Below, piece after piece: positions 8,907 through 16,412 of a stretch of DNA of 64,000 nucleotides. The translations under genes and the position numbers were made by a program. The notes under the pieces were generated by a model. It saw nothing but the letters and a program-made list of their open reading frames with translations. It did not search any database and had not been told where the DNA came from. The DNA comes from CAWKEY01 sp963848675 (GTDB lineage Bacteria; Pseudomonadota; Gammaproteobacteria; Methylococcales; Methylomonadaceae): positions 62,001-126,000 of the forward strand of contig CAWKEY010000036.1 of NCBI GenBank assembly GCA_963848675.1, in the 5' to 3' direction. The stretch's first letter is position 1. Each line of letters begins with the position of its first letter.

Positions 8907-9938
8907 ATGCAGTTTCCGATCTCGCCCGCGCCCTATTTAAAACCGCAAAACAGTGTCAACCGGGTCATGCAGCATGTGCTGCTGGCACTGATTCCGGGCA
9001 TGCTCTCGGTGTCCTGGAATTTTGGCCTGGGCGTGGTTATCAATGCCATTCTGGCAGCCGGCACCGCGCTGCTTGCTGAAGCGGCCGTGCTGCGGTTAAG
9101 AAAGCGGCCGGTCATGGCCACCCTGCAGGATTTGAGCGCCGTGGTTACAGCGGTGTTGCTGGCGCTGGCGCTGCCGGTTATCGCACCCTGGTGGATAGCG
9201 GTGATCGGCACCCTGTTTGCCGTGGTCATTGCCAAACACGTATACGGCGGCCTTGGCTATAACCCTTTTAATCCGGCCATGGCGGGGTACGTCATGCTGC
9301 TGGTTTCTTTTCCCCAGCAGATGACAGCCTGGCTGGCGCCGGATGCTATTGCCAGCGCGAGCTTAAGCCTTCCCGAAACCTTCAGGCTCATTTTCTTGGA
9401 GCGCTACCCGACGGGCATGACACCCGACGCCTTCACCATGGCCACCCCGCTGGATACGGCCAAAACACAGCTCGGACTGCATAGAGCTCTGCGAGATATC
9501 CACGCGGGTCCGGTTTTTGGCTTGCTGGCCGGGAAAGGCTGGGATTGGGCCGCGCTGGCCTATCTGGCCGGTGGACTTTGGCTGCTGCGGCGCAAAGTCA
9601 TTGGCTGGCAAATTCCGGCCAGTCTGCTGGCCGGACTGGCGGTGTTTGCCGGCATTGCCTATGTAATTGACAGCAGCCGGTTTGCCTCGCCGCTGTTTCA
9701 TGTGTTTGCCGGGGCGACCCTGCTGGGCGCATTTTTTATCGCCACGGATCCGGTCACTGCGGCCACCTCCAACACAGGCCGGATCGTCTATGGCCTGTTT
9801 ATCGGCATAATGATTTATATTATCCGGGTCTGGGGCGGCTATCCCGATGGCGTCGCCTTCGCGGTCTTGCTGGCCAATCTGGCAGTGCCGGCTATTGATT
9901 ACTGCACCCGTCCGCGGATATTCGGTCAGCGTTCATGA
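8907..9938 (+). CDS. rnfD: Electron transport complex subunit RnfD
   Basis: Integral membrane flavoprotein of the Rnf complex, NqrB-like. The 343-aa protein begins MQFPISPAPYLKPQNSVNRV, has about eight to ten membrane spans, and carries the block HVYGGLGYNPFNPAMAGYVM near residues 111-130. The covalent-FMN site is expected at Thr180 in the segment DAFTMATPLD. ATDPVTAATSNTGR in the C-terminal half is also a family motif. It starts directly after the rnfC stop, and its own stop overlaps the rnfG start (ATGA). Confidence 0.95.
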   Translation: MQFPISPAPYLKPQNSVNRVMQHVLLALIPGMLSVSWNFGLGVVINAILAAGTALLAEAAVLRLRKRPVMATLQDLSAVVTAVLLALALPVIAPWWIAVIGTLFAVVIAKHVYGGLGYNPFNPAMAGYVMLLVSFPQQMTAWLAPDAIASASLSLPETFRLIFLERYPTGMTPDAFTMATPLDTAKTQLGLHRALRDIHAGPVFGLLAGKGWDWAALAYLAGGLWLLRRKVIGWQIPASLLAGLAVFAGIAYVIDSSRFASPLFHVFAGATLLGAFFIATDPVTAATSNTGRIVYGLFIGIMIYIIRVWGGYPDGVAFAVLLANLAVPAIDYCTRPRIFGQRS

Positions 9939-10561
9939 ACGCCTCTTTAAGCCAGCCCCTTTCAGCCGCGCTTATGCTGGGCGTGTTCTCATTGATAGGC
10001 ATAGGCCTGGTGACGCTGGTATTTTATATCACCGGCCCTAAAGTCAGCCAAAATCAACATGACGAGCTATTGCGCAGCCTGAAAGTCATCATGCCCGCTG
10101 ATTTATATGACAACGATCTGGTCAGCGATACCCTGCACGTTAGCGACAGCCGTCTGGGCGGGGCAGAGCCGGTCGCTATTTATCGCGCCAGAAAGAACGC
10201 GCAACCGGTCGCGGCGGTTATCGCATCCTCTGCGCCTGACGGTTATAACGGCACCATCAAACTGCTGGTGGCGATCATGGAAGATGGTCGATTGGCGGGG
10301 GTGAGGGTGGTGGCGCATAAAGAAACCCCGGGGTTGGGTGACAGGATTGAAGTCCAGCGTTCGAATTGGATTTTAACGTTCACCGGCAAATCACTAACGC
10401 AGCCGGACGAAAAACTGTGGGCCGTCAAACGCGATGGCGGCGTTTTCGACCAGTTTACCGGCGCAACCATTACCCCGCGCGCGGTCGTTAAAGCGGTGAA
10501 AAATGCCCTGTTATATTTTCAGCAGCATAAACAAGTCATTTTTTCGCAGCGCACGGATTGA
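9935..10561 (+). CDS. rnfG: Electron transport complex subunit RnfG
   Basis: Periplasm-facing flavoprotein subunit. One N-terminal membrane span (about residues 10-32) is followed by an FMN-binding domain. The substrate block HKETPGLGDRIE lies near residues 128-139. The flavinylation motif TGATIT has its FMN-bearing Thr at position 178 (D/SGAT-type signature recognised by ApbE). At 208 aa it is complete. It is normally followed by rnfE, but here the next sequence is transposase debris. A TTG-AGT-GAG that overlaps the rnfG stop resembles the usual MSE start of RnfE but leads nowhere. Confidence 0.95.
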   Translation: MNASLSQPLSAALMLGVFSLIGIGLVTLVFYITGPKVSQNQHDELLRSLKVIMPADLYDNDLVSDTLHVSDSRLGGAEPVAIYRARKNAQPVAAVIASSAPDGYNGTIKLLVAIMEDGRLAGVRVVAHKETPGLGDRIEVQRSNWILTFTGKSLTQPDEKLWAVKRDGGVFDQFTGATITPRAVVKAVKNALLYFQQHKQVIFSQRTD

Positions 10562-10576
10562 GTGAGCGGACGGCTG

Positions 10577-11330
10577 TTAGCCGCGCTCGATGAGCCAGGC
10601 GATGTTGTTAGCGCTGGCAATGCCGGCATCCATGATAATGACCGGTTGCTGATGACCGGCTACTGGATTTTGCCCTGGAGTCCGCGTCCAGCATCAGCGC
10701 TAACGTGGCCGGTTCACTGGCATTTCCGGGAAAGACCTGGCTGCCGAGCGGAAAGCCGTCGCCATCAAGCACCAGACCTAAGGTAGCCAGTGGGCAATCA
10801 CAGCGTTCCCTTCGGCTCGGCTCAGGGCAGGTTTCTTTGGAACGGCCGAAATTGGGCGTTGGGGTTTTTGGCACACTGGCCTTCAACACGGTGTTGGTCA
10901 AATCGTACAACACGATGCTTCGGTTCAGATCAAACAAGCTCTGCTCCTGATCCGCCAGAAACGTTTCCAATGCGGACTGGTGTTTTGACAGTTTATCGCT
11001 GACGGTGTACAACTGCGTCAGACTGAGCTGCCTTAAGTCTTTGATCCAGCAGTTCACCCAGACCGGTGCGCGCCTGCAGCCACTCATGGGTATGCAATTC
11101 GCTGCCAGGTGCAACCATGCGCCCGATGATGCTACCCAGGGTGGCCGTTGAATCCACTGTATTGAAACCCAGTGCCGTGAGCTTCTGATCCAGTTGCAAT
11201 TGGGTGTCGGCATGCCAAGCCAGGGTTTCCACGCCGATGCTGTGGGGTCGAGGACTTTCCATCAATGGCGGTCGCTGAAGGACAGCTTTCAAGGTTGGCC
11301 ATCGGTTCACTGAAAACCAGCGACAACTGG
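10577..11330 (-). pseudogene. IS1634-type transposase remnant (frameshifted, 3'-truncated)
   Basis: The minus strand encodes blocks typical of IS1634-family (IS4 superfamily) transposases: IGVETLAWHADTQLQLDQKL, LYDLTNT, FGRSKE, DCPLATLGLVLDGDGFP and VIIMDAGIASANNIAWLIER. These blocks lie in at least two or three different frames, so the gene is broken by frameshifts near 11020 and 10660. The reading stops at 10577 in the middle of the conserved core, so over half of the usual C-terminal part is missing. No terminal inverted repeats or target duplication could be identified. An eight-codon insertion at 10806-10829 is described separately. The remnant lies where rnfE is expected. Confidence 0.85.
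10806..10829. repeat. 24-bp palindromic repeat unit inserted in transposase frame
   Basis: Between the conserved residues FGRSKET and RCDCPL the transposase relic carries eight extra codons, read CPEPSRRE on the minus strand. The DNA has an imperfect palindrome with arms CCCTTCGG and the complement-like CTGAGC/CAGGG. Its core, TGAGCcgagcCGAAGG, resembles units at 44551, 46538 and 57219. Confidence 0.6.
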
Positions 11331-11341
11331 CTTTTCCTTAG

Positions 11342-11461
11342 CGACGTTTTTTTCAGAAACGCTATTACGACTTCATAACGCAGATACCGGTACTCGGCGC
11401 CCTGGCGGCAGCTTTTTTTATTAGAAAGAAATTATTGGCGGATGCCGCTGAAAATAAATAA
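11342..11461 (+). pseudogene. Orphan C-terminal fragment (39 codons), gene not identified
   Basis: An open frame without a start follows the IS relic and ends at a TAA. It encodes a basic N-terminal part, the hydrophobic stretch VLGALAAAFFI and a charged tail KKLLADAAENK, which looks like the last membrane span and tail of a membrane protein. It could be the 3' end of the gene that the IS replaced. I cannot match it to RnfE, so no name is given. Confidence 0.3.
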
Positions 11462-11476
11462 GCGCCCCATCAACAA

Positions 11477-11512
11477 AAAAGGCGCATTGCCTACGTAGGC
11501 AATGCGCCTTTT
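11477..11512. terminator. Bidirectional intrinsic terminator
   Basis: A perfect 28-bp palindrome with arms GGCGCATTGCCTAC and GTAGGCAATGCGCC is flanked by A-run on the left and T-run on the right, so it can terminate both the plus-strand rnf side and the minus-strand peroxiredoxin gene. Confidence 0.85.
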
Positions 11513-11531
11513 CAACACCGGTTAATGCGTG

Positions 11532-12137
11532 TTACAGCTTATCAGCATTTTTATCCAGGTATTCGGCGACACCTGAAGGGCTGGCATTCATGCCGGCATC
11601 ACCCTTGTTCCAGCCTGCGGGGCAGACTTCGCCATTTTCTTCAAAGAATTGCAGGGCATCAATCATGCGCAACAATTCATCCATATTTCGGCCTAAGGGT
11701 AGATCGTTGACCACTTGGTGACGGACCACGCCGTTGCGGTCAATCAGGAAGGTGCCGCGGTAAGCAACCGCAGGGGCATCGGCTTCAACATCATAATCTT
11801 TACAAATGGAGTGCGCCATGTCAGCCGCCATGGTGTAGCGCACAGGGCCGATACCGCCCTTGTTGACGGGGGTGTTGCGCCAGGCATTGTGGGTGAAATG
11901 TGAGTCTATAGATACTGCAATCACTTCCACACCACGGCTTTTGAATTCATCCATGCGGTGATCCAGAGCAATCAACTCGCTTGGACACACGAAGGTAAAA
12001 TCCAGCGGGTAGAAAAAGACGACTGCATATTTTCCGCTGGTGGCGACAGAAAAGCTGAATGAATCAACGATTTGACCGTCGCCCAGGACGGCAGGGACTG
12101 TAAAATCTGGGGCTTGTTTACCGACTAGTACGCTCAT
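11532..12137 (-). CDS. 2-Cys peroxiredoxin (AhpC/Prx1 type)
   Basis: Thiol peroxidase reducing H2O2 and organic peroxides in the cytoplasm. The 201-aa product has the peroxidatic cysteine Cys51 in FYPLDFTFVCPSELIALDHR, the conserved Arg in the PVRYTMAADMAHSICKDYDV region, and the resolving cysteine in NGEVCPAGWNKGD near residue 173. The pair of VCP motifs makes it a typical 2-Cys Prx1 member. No AhpF neighbour is present, so thioredoxin is the likely reductant (inference). The downstream end is closed by the palindromic terminator at 11477. Upstream lies the IS66 insertion, about 120 bp from the start codon, so its promoter region may be affected. Confidence 0.94.
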   Translation of the reverse strand: MSVLVGKQAPDFTVPAVLGDGQIVDSFSFSVATSGKYAVVFFYPLDFTFVCPSELIALDHRMDEFKSRGVEVIAVSIDSHFTHNAWRNTPVNKGGIGPVRYTMAADMAHSICKDYDVEADAPAVAYRGTFLIDRNGVVRHQVVNDLPLGRNMDELLRMIDALQFFEENGEVCPAGWNKGDAGMNASPSGVAEYLDKNADKL

Positions 12138-12256
12138 TGATCATCTCCAAAAATAATTTTAAAAATTAAGAGTTATTACCTCAAACACTAAGCACTGAGG
12201 CAGTGCATAGGCATTATTCTACACCAAAGCAGTAGGAAATCGTTATTTGTTGTTAT

Positions 12257-13935
12257 GTAATCGTTCAGCCCCCACCTCAAAAAGTAGCAAAATAAGCCAA
12301 AAGATGAAAAGCTATAGGGTATGACATTGAGCGATCGAGACCTTAGCCAACTGGACACAGACTATCTGGATGATTTGCCAGAGGGGCAGTTGCGCCCATT
12401 GAGTAAGCAGTTATTGGTTGATCTAAAAGCAGCACGGGAACGGCTTAAACAATCGCCAGAGACGAGTTCGCGACCGCCGTCCTCACGAGAACCCTGGCAA
12501 GCGAGTGCGCCGCCTACCCCTGATGTCGTAGATAATCCGTCAGCAGCGGATGAACACGCGCCCGATCCGACCGCCCCAGGCCAAGACTCAACGCAAGCGG
12601 TGACTGTTGCTGCATCGGTGCCCGAATCTAAAAGCACTGCAGACACCGCTCAACCCAAAAAAACCGGACGGCAACCTGGCAGTTTGGGTCACAGTCGCTC
12701 GCTCACACTGGCGGTGACGAAAACGCTGCAGCATCATCCCGAGTGCTGCGCCAATTGTCATAACGCCTTTCCGCCAGGGACCGCCTATCGCGTGTGGACA
12801 GGACGTTACGAATTGGAGCTGGAAAGCGGCAGTGCGGAGGCACCGAAGTTACAGATTGAACATATCCGGCATGAATACCTGTCGGCAACCTGCGCGTGTG
12901 ACCACGAAACTCAGGCGATGCCGGGGCGGTGCGCTGATGACCCTGAATGGGTCGTGTCGTTGACTGAATGGCATTTATGCGGCCCTCGTTTAGTCAGTTT
13001 TCTGGTCTGCCTCGCCTTATATCTGCGCGTATCGCGCCGTAAAATCCAGGCGTTTTTGCGTGATTGGCTGGGGATTGACTTGAGTACCAGCACGATTAAT
13101 CAATGTATTCATGAAGCGGGACGTGCGGTAGCGCCGGTGGTCGATGAGCAATTGATCGCTGAACTCAACACCAGCGTGTTGTTGCATATTGATGAAACGC
13201 CCTGGAAAGAAGCCGGAAAATTGTTCTGGCTGTGGGTGTTTGTGAGCGCGCATACGGTGGTTTACCAAGTCGGCAAGCGCCATCGACTGGTCGTGCAACA
13301 GCTATTAGGGACTGCGTTCAACGGCTTTCTGATGACCGATGGCTTCAGCGTCTATCGCATCTTTCCCAAGCGCTTGCGTTGTTGGGCACACCTGGTGCGT
13401 AAAGCCCGCGCCTTGCATCAATGTCTGGATAGCCAAGGCCAAGCCTTTGGCGAAGCCCTGCTGCTGGCCATGATTCTATTGATGCGCAACATTCATCAAC
13501 TCCGCGAATCGCCAGAAGACGCCGATGCCCTCAGGGCGCAAAACCAAACCCTGCTGGATTGGCTACGCACATTGTGCGAAACGCATCGAACCGTTGCCCA
13601 CGAAGACAGCCGAAAATTAGCCGGCGAATTTCTCAATGACTGGGATGCTATTGTGCGCGTGATCGAAACGCCGTCACACCCCTTGACCAATAATGTGGCA
13701 GAGCGCAGTTTGCGGCATTGGGTCTTGTTGCGCAAAATCACTTTTGGTTCGCGTACGGCACAAGGGGGTCGGGTGATCGCGTTGCTGGCCAGCGTGATCG
13801 ATACCGCGCGCTTACGACAATTGAATCCCTGGAATTTTATTGCACAGGTGCTGGCAAATCGACGTAAAAACCAACCCGCACCTCGTTTGCCTATGCCTCT
13901 GGTTGGATAATGCAAACAGGGGGCTAAACGATTAC
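12257..13935 (+). mobile_element. IS66-family (ISBst12-like) insertion sequence, intact
   Basis: The terminal inverted repeats are GTAATCGTTCAGCCCCC at 12257-12273 and its near-complement GGGGGCTAAACGATTAC at 13919-13935, with one mismatch over 17 bp. Immediately outside are identical 8-bp direct repeats, GTTGTTAT, at 12249-12256 and 13936-13943, which is the target-duplication size known for IS66. The 1,679-bp element contains a single transposase gene and no tnpA/tnpB helper genes, as in the ISBst12 subgroup. Intact ends, gene and duplication point to a fairly recent insertion. Confidence 0.93.
12321..13910 (+). CDS. IS66-family transposase (TnpC-like)
   Basis: DDE transposase of 529 aa. 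It has a leucine-rich N-terminal helix (LSKQLLVDLKAARERLKQ), then a Pro/Ser/Ala-rich linker, and a zinc-finger-like part with HHPECCANCHNAFPPG and CACDHETQAMPG. The DDE catalytic core follows. The first Asp is in LLHIDETPWKEAGKLFWLWV, the second in GFLMTDGFSVYR, and the Glu in TNNVAERSLRHWVLLRKITF. The C-terminal block GGRVIALLASVIDTARL...NPWNFI is the usual IS66 C-terminal domain. The frame is intact, so the protein may be active. Confidence 0.94.
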   Translation: MTLSDRDLSQLDTDYLDDLPEGQLRPLSKQLLVDLKAARERLKQSPETSSRPPSSREPWQASAPPTPDVVDNPSAADEHAPDPTAPGQDSTQAVTVAASVPESKSTADTAQPKKTGRQPGSLGHSRSLTLAVTKTLQHHPECCANCHNAFPPGTAYRVWTGRYELELESGSAEAPKLQIEHIRHEYLSATCACDHETQAMPGRCADDPEWVVSLTEWHLCGPRLVSFLVCLALYLRVSRRKIQAFLRDWLGIDLSTSTINQCIHEAGRAVAPVVDEQLIAELNTSVLLHIDETPWKEAGKLFWLWVFVSAHTVVYQVGKRHRLVVQQLLGTAFNGFLMTDGFSVYRIFPKRLRCWAHLVRKARALHQCLDSQGQAFGEALLLAMILLMRNIHQLRESPEDADALRAQNQTLLDWLRTLCETHRTVAHEDSRKLAGEFLNDWDAIVRVIETPSHPLTNNVAERSLRHWVLLRKITFGSRTAQGGRVIALLASVIDTARLRQLNPWNFIAQVLANRRKNQPAPRLPMPLVG

Positions 13936-14117
13936 GTTGTTATTTTTAACTTGCAATTGTACAAACTTTGTTCATAATTTGTAATCGCTAGCTTACAAAA
14001 ATAAGAAAATAGCTTACATGATGATGGGCTTTGATTTTTGCTAAGAATATTAAAGGTTTGGCTGCCCAGGATTGCCGTTAAATCTTCTTAGTCAATTTGT
14101 TCGACGGAATTATCGCC

Positions 14118-14624
14118 ATGAAACACAAACACATAACCGAACCAGATATTTTTGGTTTTCAGGTGCGCATCGTAAGGCGCGGTAAAGAAAGCAGCCGCTA
14201 TTTTTCGCATAAATTGTGGGGCAATAAAGGCAAGTCCTTGAAAGCTGCAATTACCTGGCGTGATCAGATGCTGGTCGTACTCAAGGGCAGTAAGACCCGT
14301 TTCCTTAAGCTGCCTAAAAACAAAACCACCACCGGCGTCACCGGCGTATCCAGAACCATCAAATACGACCATCGCAAGGACAAAAGTTACCTGTGCTACA
14401 CGGTTTTTTGGGTCTGTAGCGGCAAATCCAGAAATAAAACCTTTCAGGTTGGCAATGTTGAAAAGGTTACCGCCGATGAGGAATTACATGCCTTCCGGAC
14501 GGCCCGATTATTCAGAAGCTGCTACGAGTTTGCGATCGATAATGACCTGCCTTTTGATGACAGCAAATTTATTGGCTGGAAAAAGGCCCGCTTATATGAT
14601 GACGAAAACTTGGATGTGGTTTGA
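14118..14624 (+). CDS. Tandem AP2-domain protein, function unknown
   Basis: A 168-aa basic protein counted from the ATG at 14118; an upstream in-frame TTG at 14097 is less likely. It seems to carry two AP2/ERF-like DNA-binding units. The first covers about residues 10-55, with FGFQVRIVRRGKESSRYFSH and SLKAAITWRDQML. The second covers about residues 75-140, with TGVTGVSRTIKYDHRKDKSY and the helix EELHAFRTARLFRSCYEFAI. Bacterial AP2 domains are found mainly in homing endonucleases, integrases and small orphan proteins. No nuclease or recombinase motif is visible here. It sits alone beside the IS66 element. The assignment rests on pattern only. Confidence 0.6.
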   Translation: MKHKHITEPDIFGFQVRIVRRGKESSRYFSHKLWGNKGKSLKAAITWRDQMLVVLKGSKTRFLKLPKNKTTTGVTGVSRTIKYDHRKDKSYLCYTVFWVCSGKSRNKTFQVGNVEKVTADEELHAFRTARLFRSCYEFAIDNDLPFDDSKFIGWKKARLYDDENLDVV

Positions 14625-14742
14625 ATCCGGTACGAAATCCAACATAGAAGCGATACTGCAACGGTAGCTCGTATCGATGACAACAGGCTGAATAGGTAGA
14701 GTAAGTCTTCAGGCTGTTGTCAAAATTTTAACTGCGAGCGAA

Positions 14743-15468
14743 TCATCTAAGCTTAAATTGAAGAACTTGCACGGCGCGCTGTTCAACGGCTACTCCATTT
14801 ACGATTTTTTCTTTGAATTTCCATTGGCTAATCGCTTTTAGCGCGGCCTCGTCAAATATGTCGCCCGGTTTTGCTTCTACAACAACAGCTTCTTTTACCG
14901 TGCCCTTGGCGGTAATGGTGAATTCAATTTTAACCCAGCCTTGAATGCCGCGATTAGCGGCGCGCTTGGGATAGTCAGGCGGAATACGGACCAGGGCAAT
15001 GACCCCGGAAGTCACACCACCCCCAGTACCCGGTTTTTCCGTATTACTGGGCGGCTTAGGGCTTGCGCTGGGAGCGGGACTTGGCGGTACGCTGATTTGA
15101 GTATCGACAAGGTTTTTTACCGGTGCCGCCAAATCCAGCTTGGGCATATCCAGGTCTGGTTTGGGCGCCTGCACAGGTTTCTGCGGCTGAACTTTGGCTG
15201 CCGGCTGGGGCTTGAGCGGAGGCCGCACTTTTTTGGGGGGCGCAGGTTTTTTGGCTGACTGCACTTGTTCGAGCGGCTTTTGCTTTTCCGGCGGCTTGGG
15301 TTTTTCTTTGGGTGGGGGCTCGCGCTTTAAGCGTACAAAATCTACCATGTTTAAGGTCTCAGTGTTTTTGATGCTCTGGTGCTTGGGCATGATCATTAGC
15401 TGCATCAACCAGAACAACACCAGCGATGCAAACACGCCGATACCGAGGGCTGCAATCAGCGATTTCAC
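14743..15468 (-). CDS. tonB: Energy transducer TonB
   Basis: Links proton-motive force at the inner membrane to TonB-dependent receptors in the outer membrane. The 241-aa protein has one N-terminal membrane anchor (residues 5-25). A Pro/Lys-rich spacer spans about residues 50-110, with repeated PKPPEKQKP-like units. The C-terminal TonB domain includes VRIPPDYPKRAANRGIQGWV and ends in a predicted beta strand (QRAVQVLQFKLR). The YP motif and ISQWKFKEK are family hallmarks. It is last of five genes, overlapping exbD by ATGA. The small size and neighbours match TonB2-type systems of Vibrio and related bacteria. Confidence 0.93.
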   Translation of the reverse strand: MKSLIAALGIGVFASLVLFWLMQLMIMPKHQSIKNTETLNMVDFVRLKREPPPKEKPKPPEKQKPLEQVQSAKKPAPPKKVRPPLKPQPAAKVQPQKPVQAPKPDLDMPKLDLAAPVKNLVDTQISVPPSPAPSASPKPPSNTEKPGTGGGVTSGVIALVRIPPDYPKRAANRGIQGWVKIEFTITAKGTVKEAVVVEAKPGDIFDEAALKAISQWKFKEKIVNGVAVEQRAVQVLQFKLR

Positions 15469-15878
15469 TGCGCTTCCGACTCAGTAGCAATGGCGGCGTT
15501 AGTGACGCCCGCCAGACGAATTTGATCCATGACCTGTACCAGGGCGTAAGTCTTGGTTTCTCTGTCTGCAGCAATAATGACCGAACCGAGTGGATTTTCT
15601 GCATGCAAACGCGCAATAGTGGCTCTGACCGCGCGAATGTCTAGGGCTTGCTTATCAATCCATACCTCACCGCTGGGTTTGATGGCTACAATAATATGAC
15701 CTTTTACATCTTTTTCAGCGGTTTGTGCGCTGGGGCGGTTGACATTAATCCCTGATTCCCTGACGGAGGAGGCGGTGACAATAAAAAAAATCAACATAAT
15801 AAATACGATGTCCAGCATCGGCGTCATATCGATTTCAGAATTCTGTTCGGCGCTAGACCGGCTGCTTCTGCGGCGCAT
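15465..15878 (-). CDS. exbD: Biopolymer transport protein ExbD
   Basis: Proton-channel partner of ExbB in the TonB system. It is 137 aa with a single membrane span. The segment SEIDMTPMLDIVFIMLIFFI contains the essential Asp of the channel (in MLDIVFIML). The periplasmic domain continues with IKPSGEVWIDKQALDIRAVR and VIIAADRETKTYALVQVMDQ. Both are standard ExbD/TolR features. The gene follows exbB with a 9-bp gap and overlaps tonB. Confidence 0.94.
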   Translation of the reverse strand: MRRRSSRSSAEQNSEIDMTPMLDIVFIMLIFFIVTASSVRESGINVNRPSAQTAEKDVKGHIIVAIKPSGEVWIDKQALDIRAVRATIARLHAENPLGSVIIAADRETKTYALVQVMDQIRLAGVTNAAIATESEAQ

Positions 15879-15887
15879 GGCGATGTC

Positions 15888-16412
15888 CTAGTGGTAGTGT
15901 AATAAATCGGTCAGATGGTGGGTTTCATCACTGACGCGTTCTTCAATCAGCTTATTCAAATACAGTCCGGCAATCGCGATCACCATGCCCGCCATGGTCG
16001 GTATGGTGGCATGAGATACACCTGATGCCATGGCTTTGGGGTTGCTGGTGCCGGTGATGGCCATGACATCAAAGACCTGGATCATGCCGGTTACCGTGCC
16101 CAATAGCCCTAATAGAGGACTCAAGCTGATCAACATCTTGATGACCGGAATGGTTCGGGTCATCGTAATTTTAGCCTCGGAAATGATGGCCTCGCGGATG
16201 TATAAGGCATGCTGTGAACATTTATCGGAACGCTTGTTCCACTGCGCTACCCAATGCGCTTTGCGTTGCGGATAGCTCAGTTTGAAAAAAATAAACCATT
16301 CGGCAACCAGGGTCCACAAGCCAATGGACGTCAATAGAATGAGTGATAAAACCGGGCCTCCGGCATGAAGGAAATCCTGAATTGATTCCAGTAGCGTAAG
16401 CAGAGAATTCAT
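15888..16412 (-). CDS. exbB: ExbB-type MotA/TolQ/ExbB proton channel protein
   Basis: Three-span inner-membrane channel protein of 174 aa. It has the first span near residues 17-38. The conserved cytoplasmic-to-membrane transition IKMLISLSPLLGLLGTVTGM follows, then GVSHATIPTMAGMVIAIAGL. The GLLGTVxGMI signature and the Thr/Ala-rich third span are diagnostic. It partners ExbD. It starts within the stop codon of the larger ExbB-like gene upstream (ATGA overlap). Size and position match ExbB2 in TonB2 clusters. Confidence 0.93.
   Translation of the reverse strand: MNSLLTLLESIQDFLHAGGPVLSLILLTSIGLWTLVAEWFIFFKLSYPQRKAHWVAQWNKRSDKCSQHALYIREAIISEAKITMTRTIPVIKMLISLSPLLGLLGTVTGMIQVFDVMAITGTSNPKAMASGVSHATIPTMAGMVIAIAGLYLNKLIEERVSDETHHLTDLLHYH

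Noticed and set aside
7419..9938. Numerous 60-117 codon frames on the opposite strand of the rnf genes
   Set aside because: They are antisense shadows of strongly supported rnf genes and show no family features.
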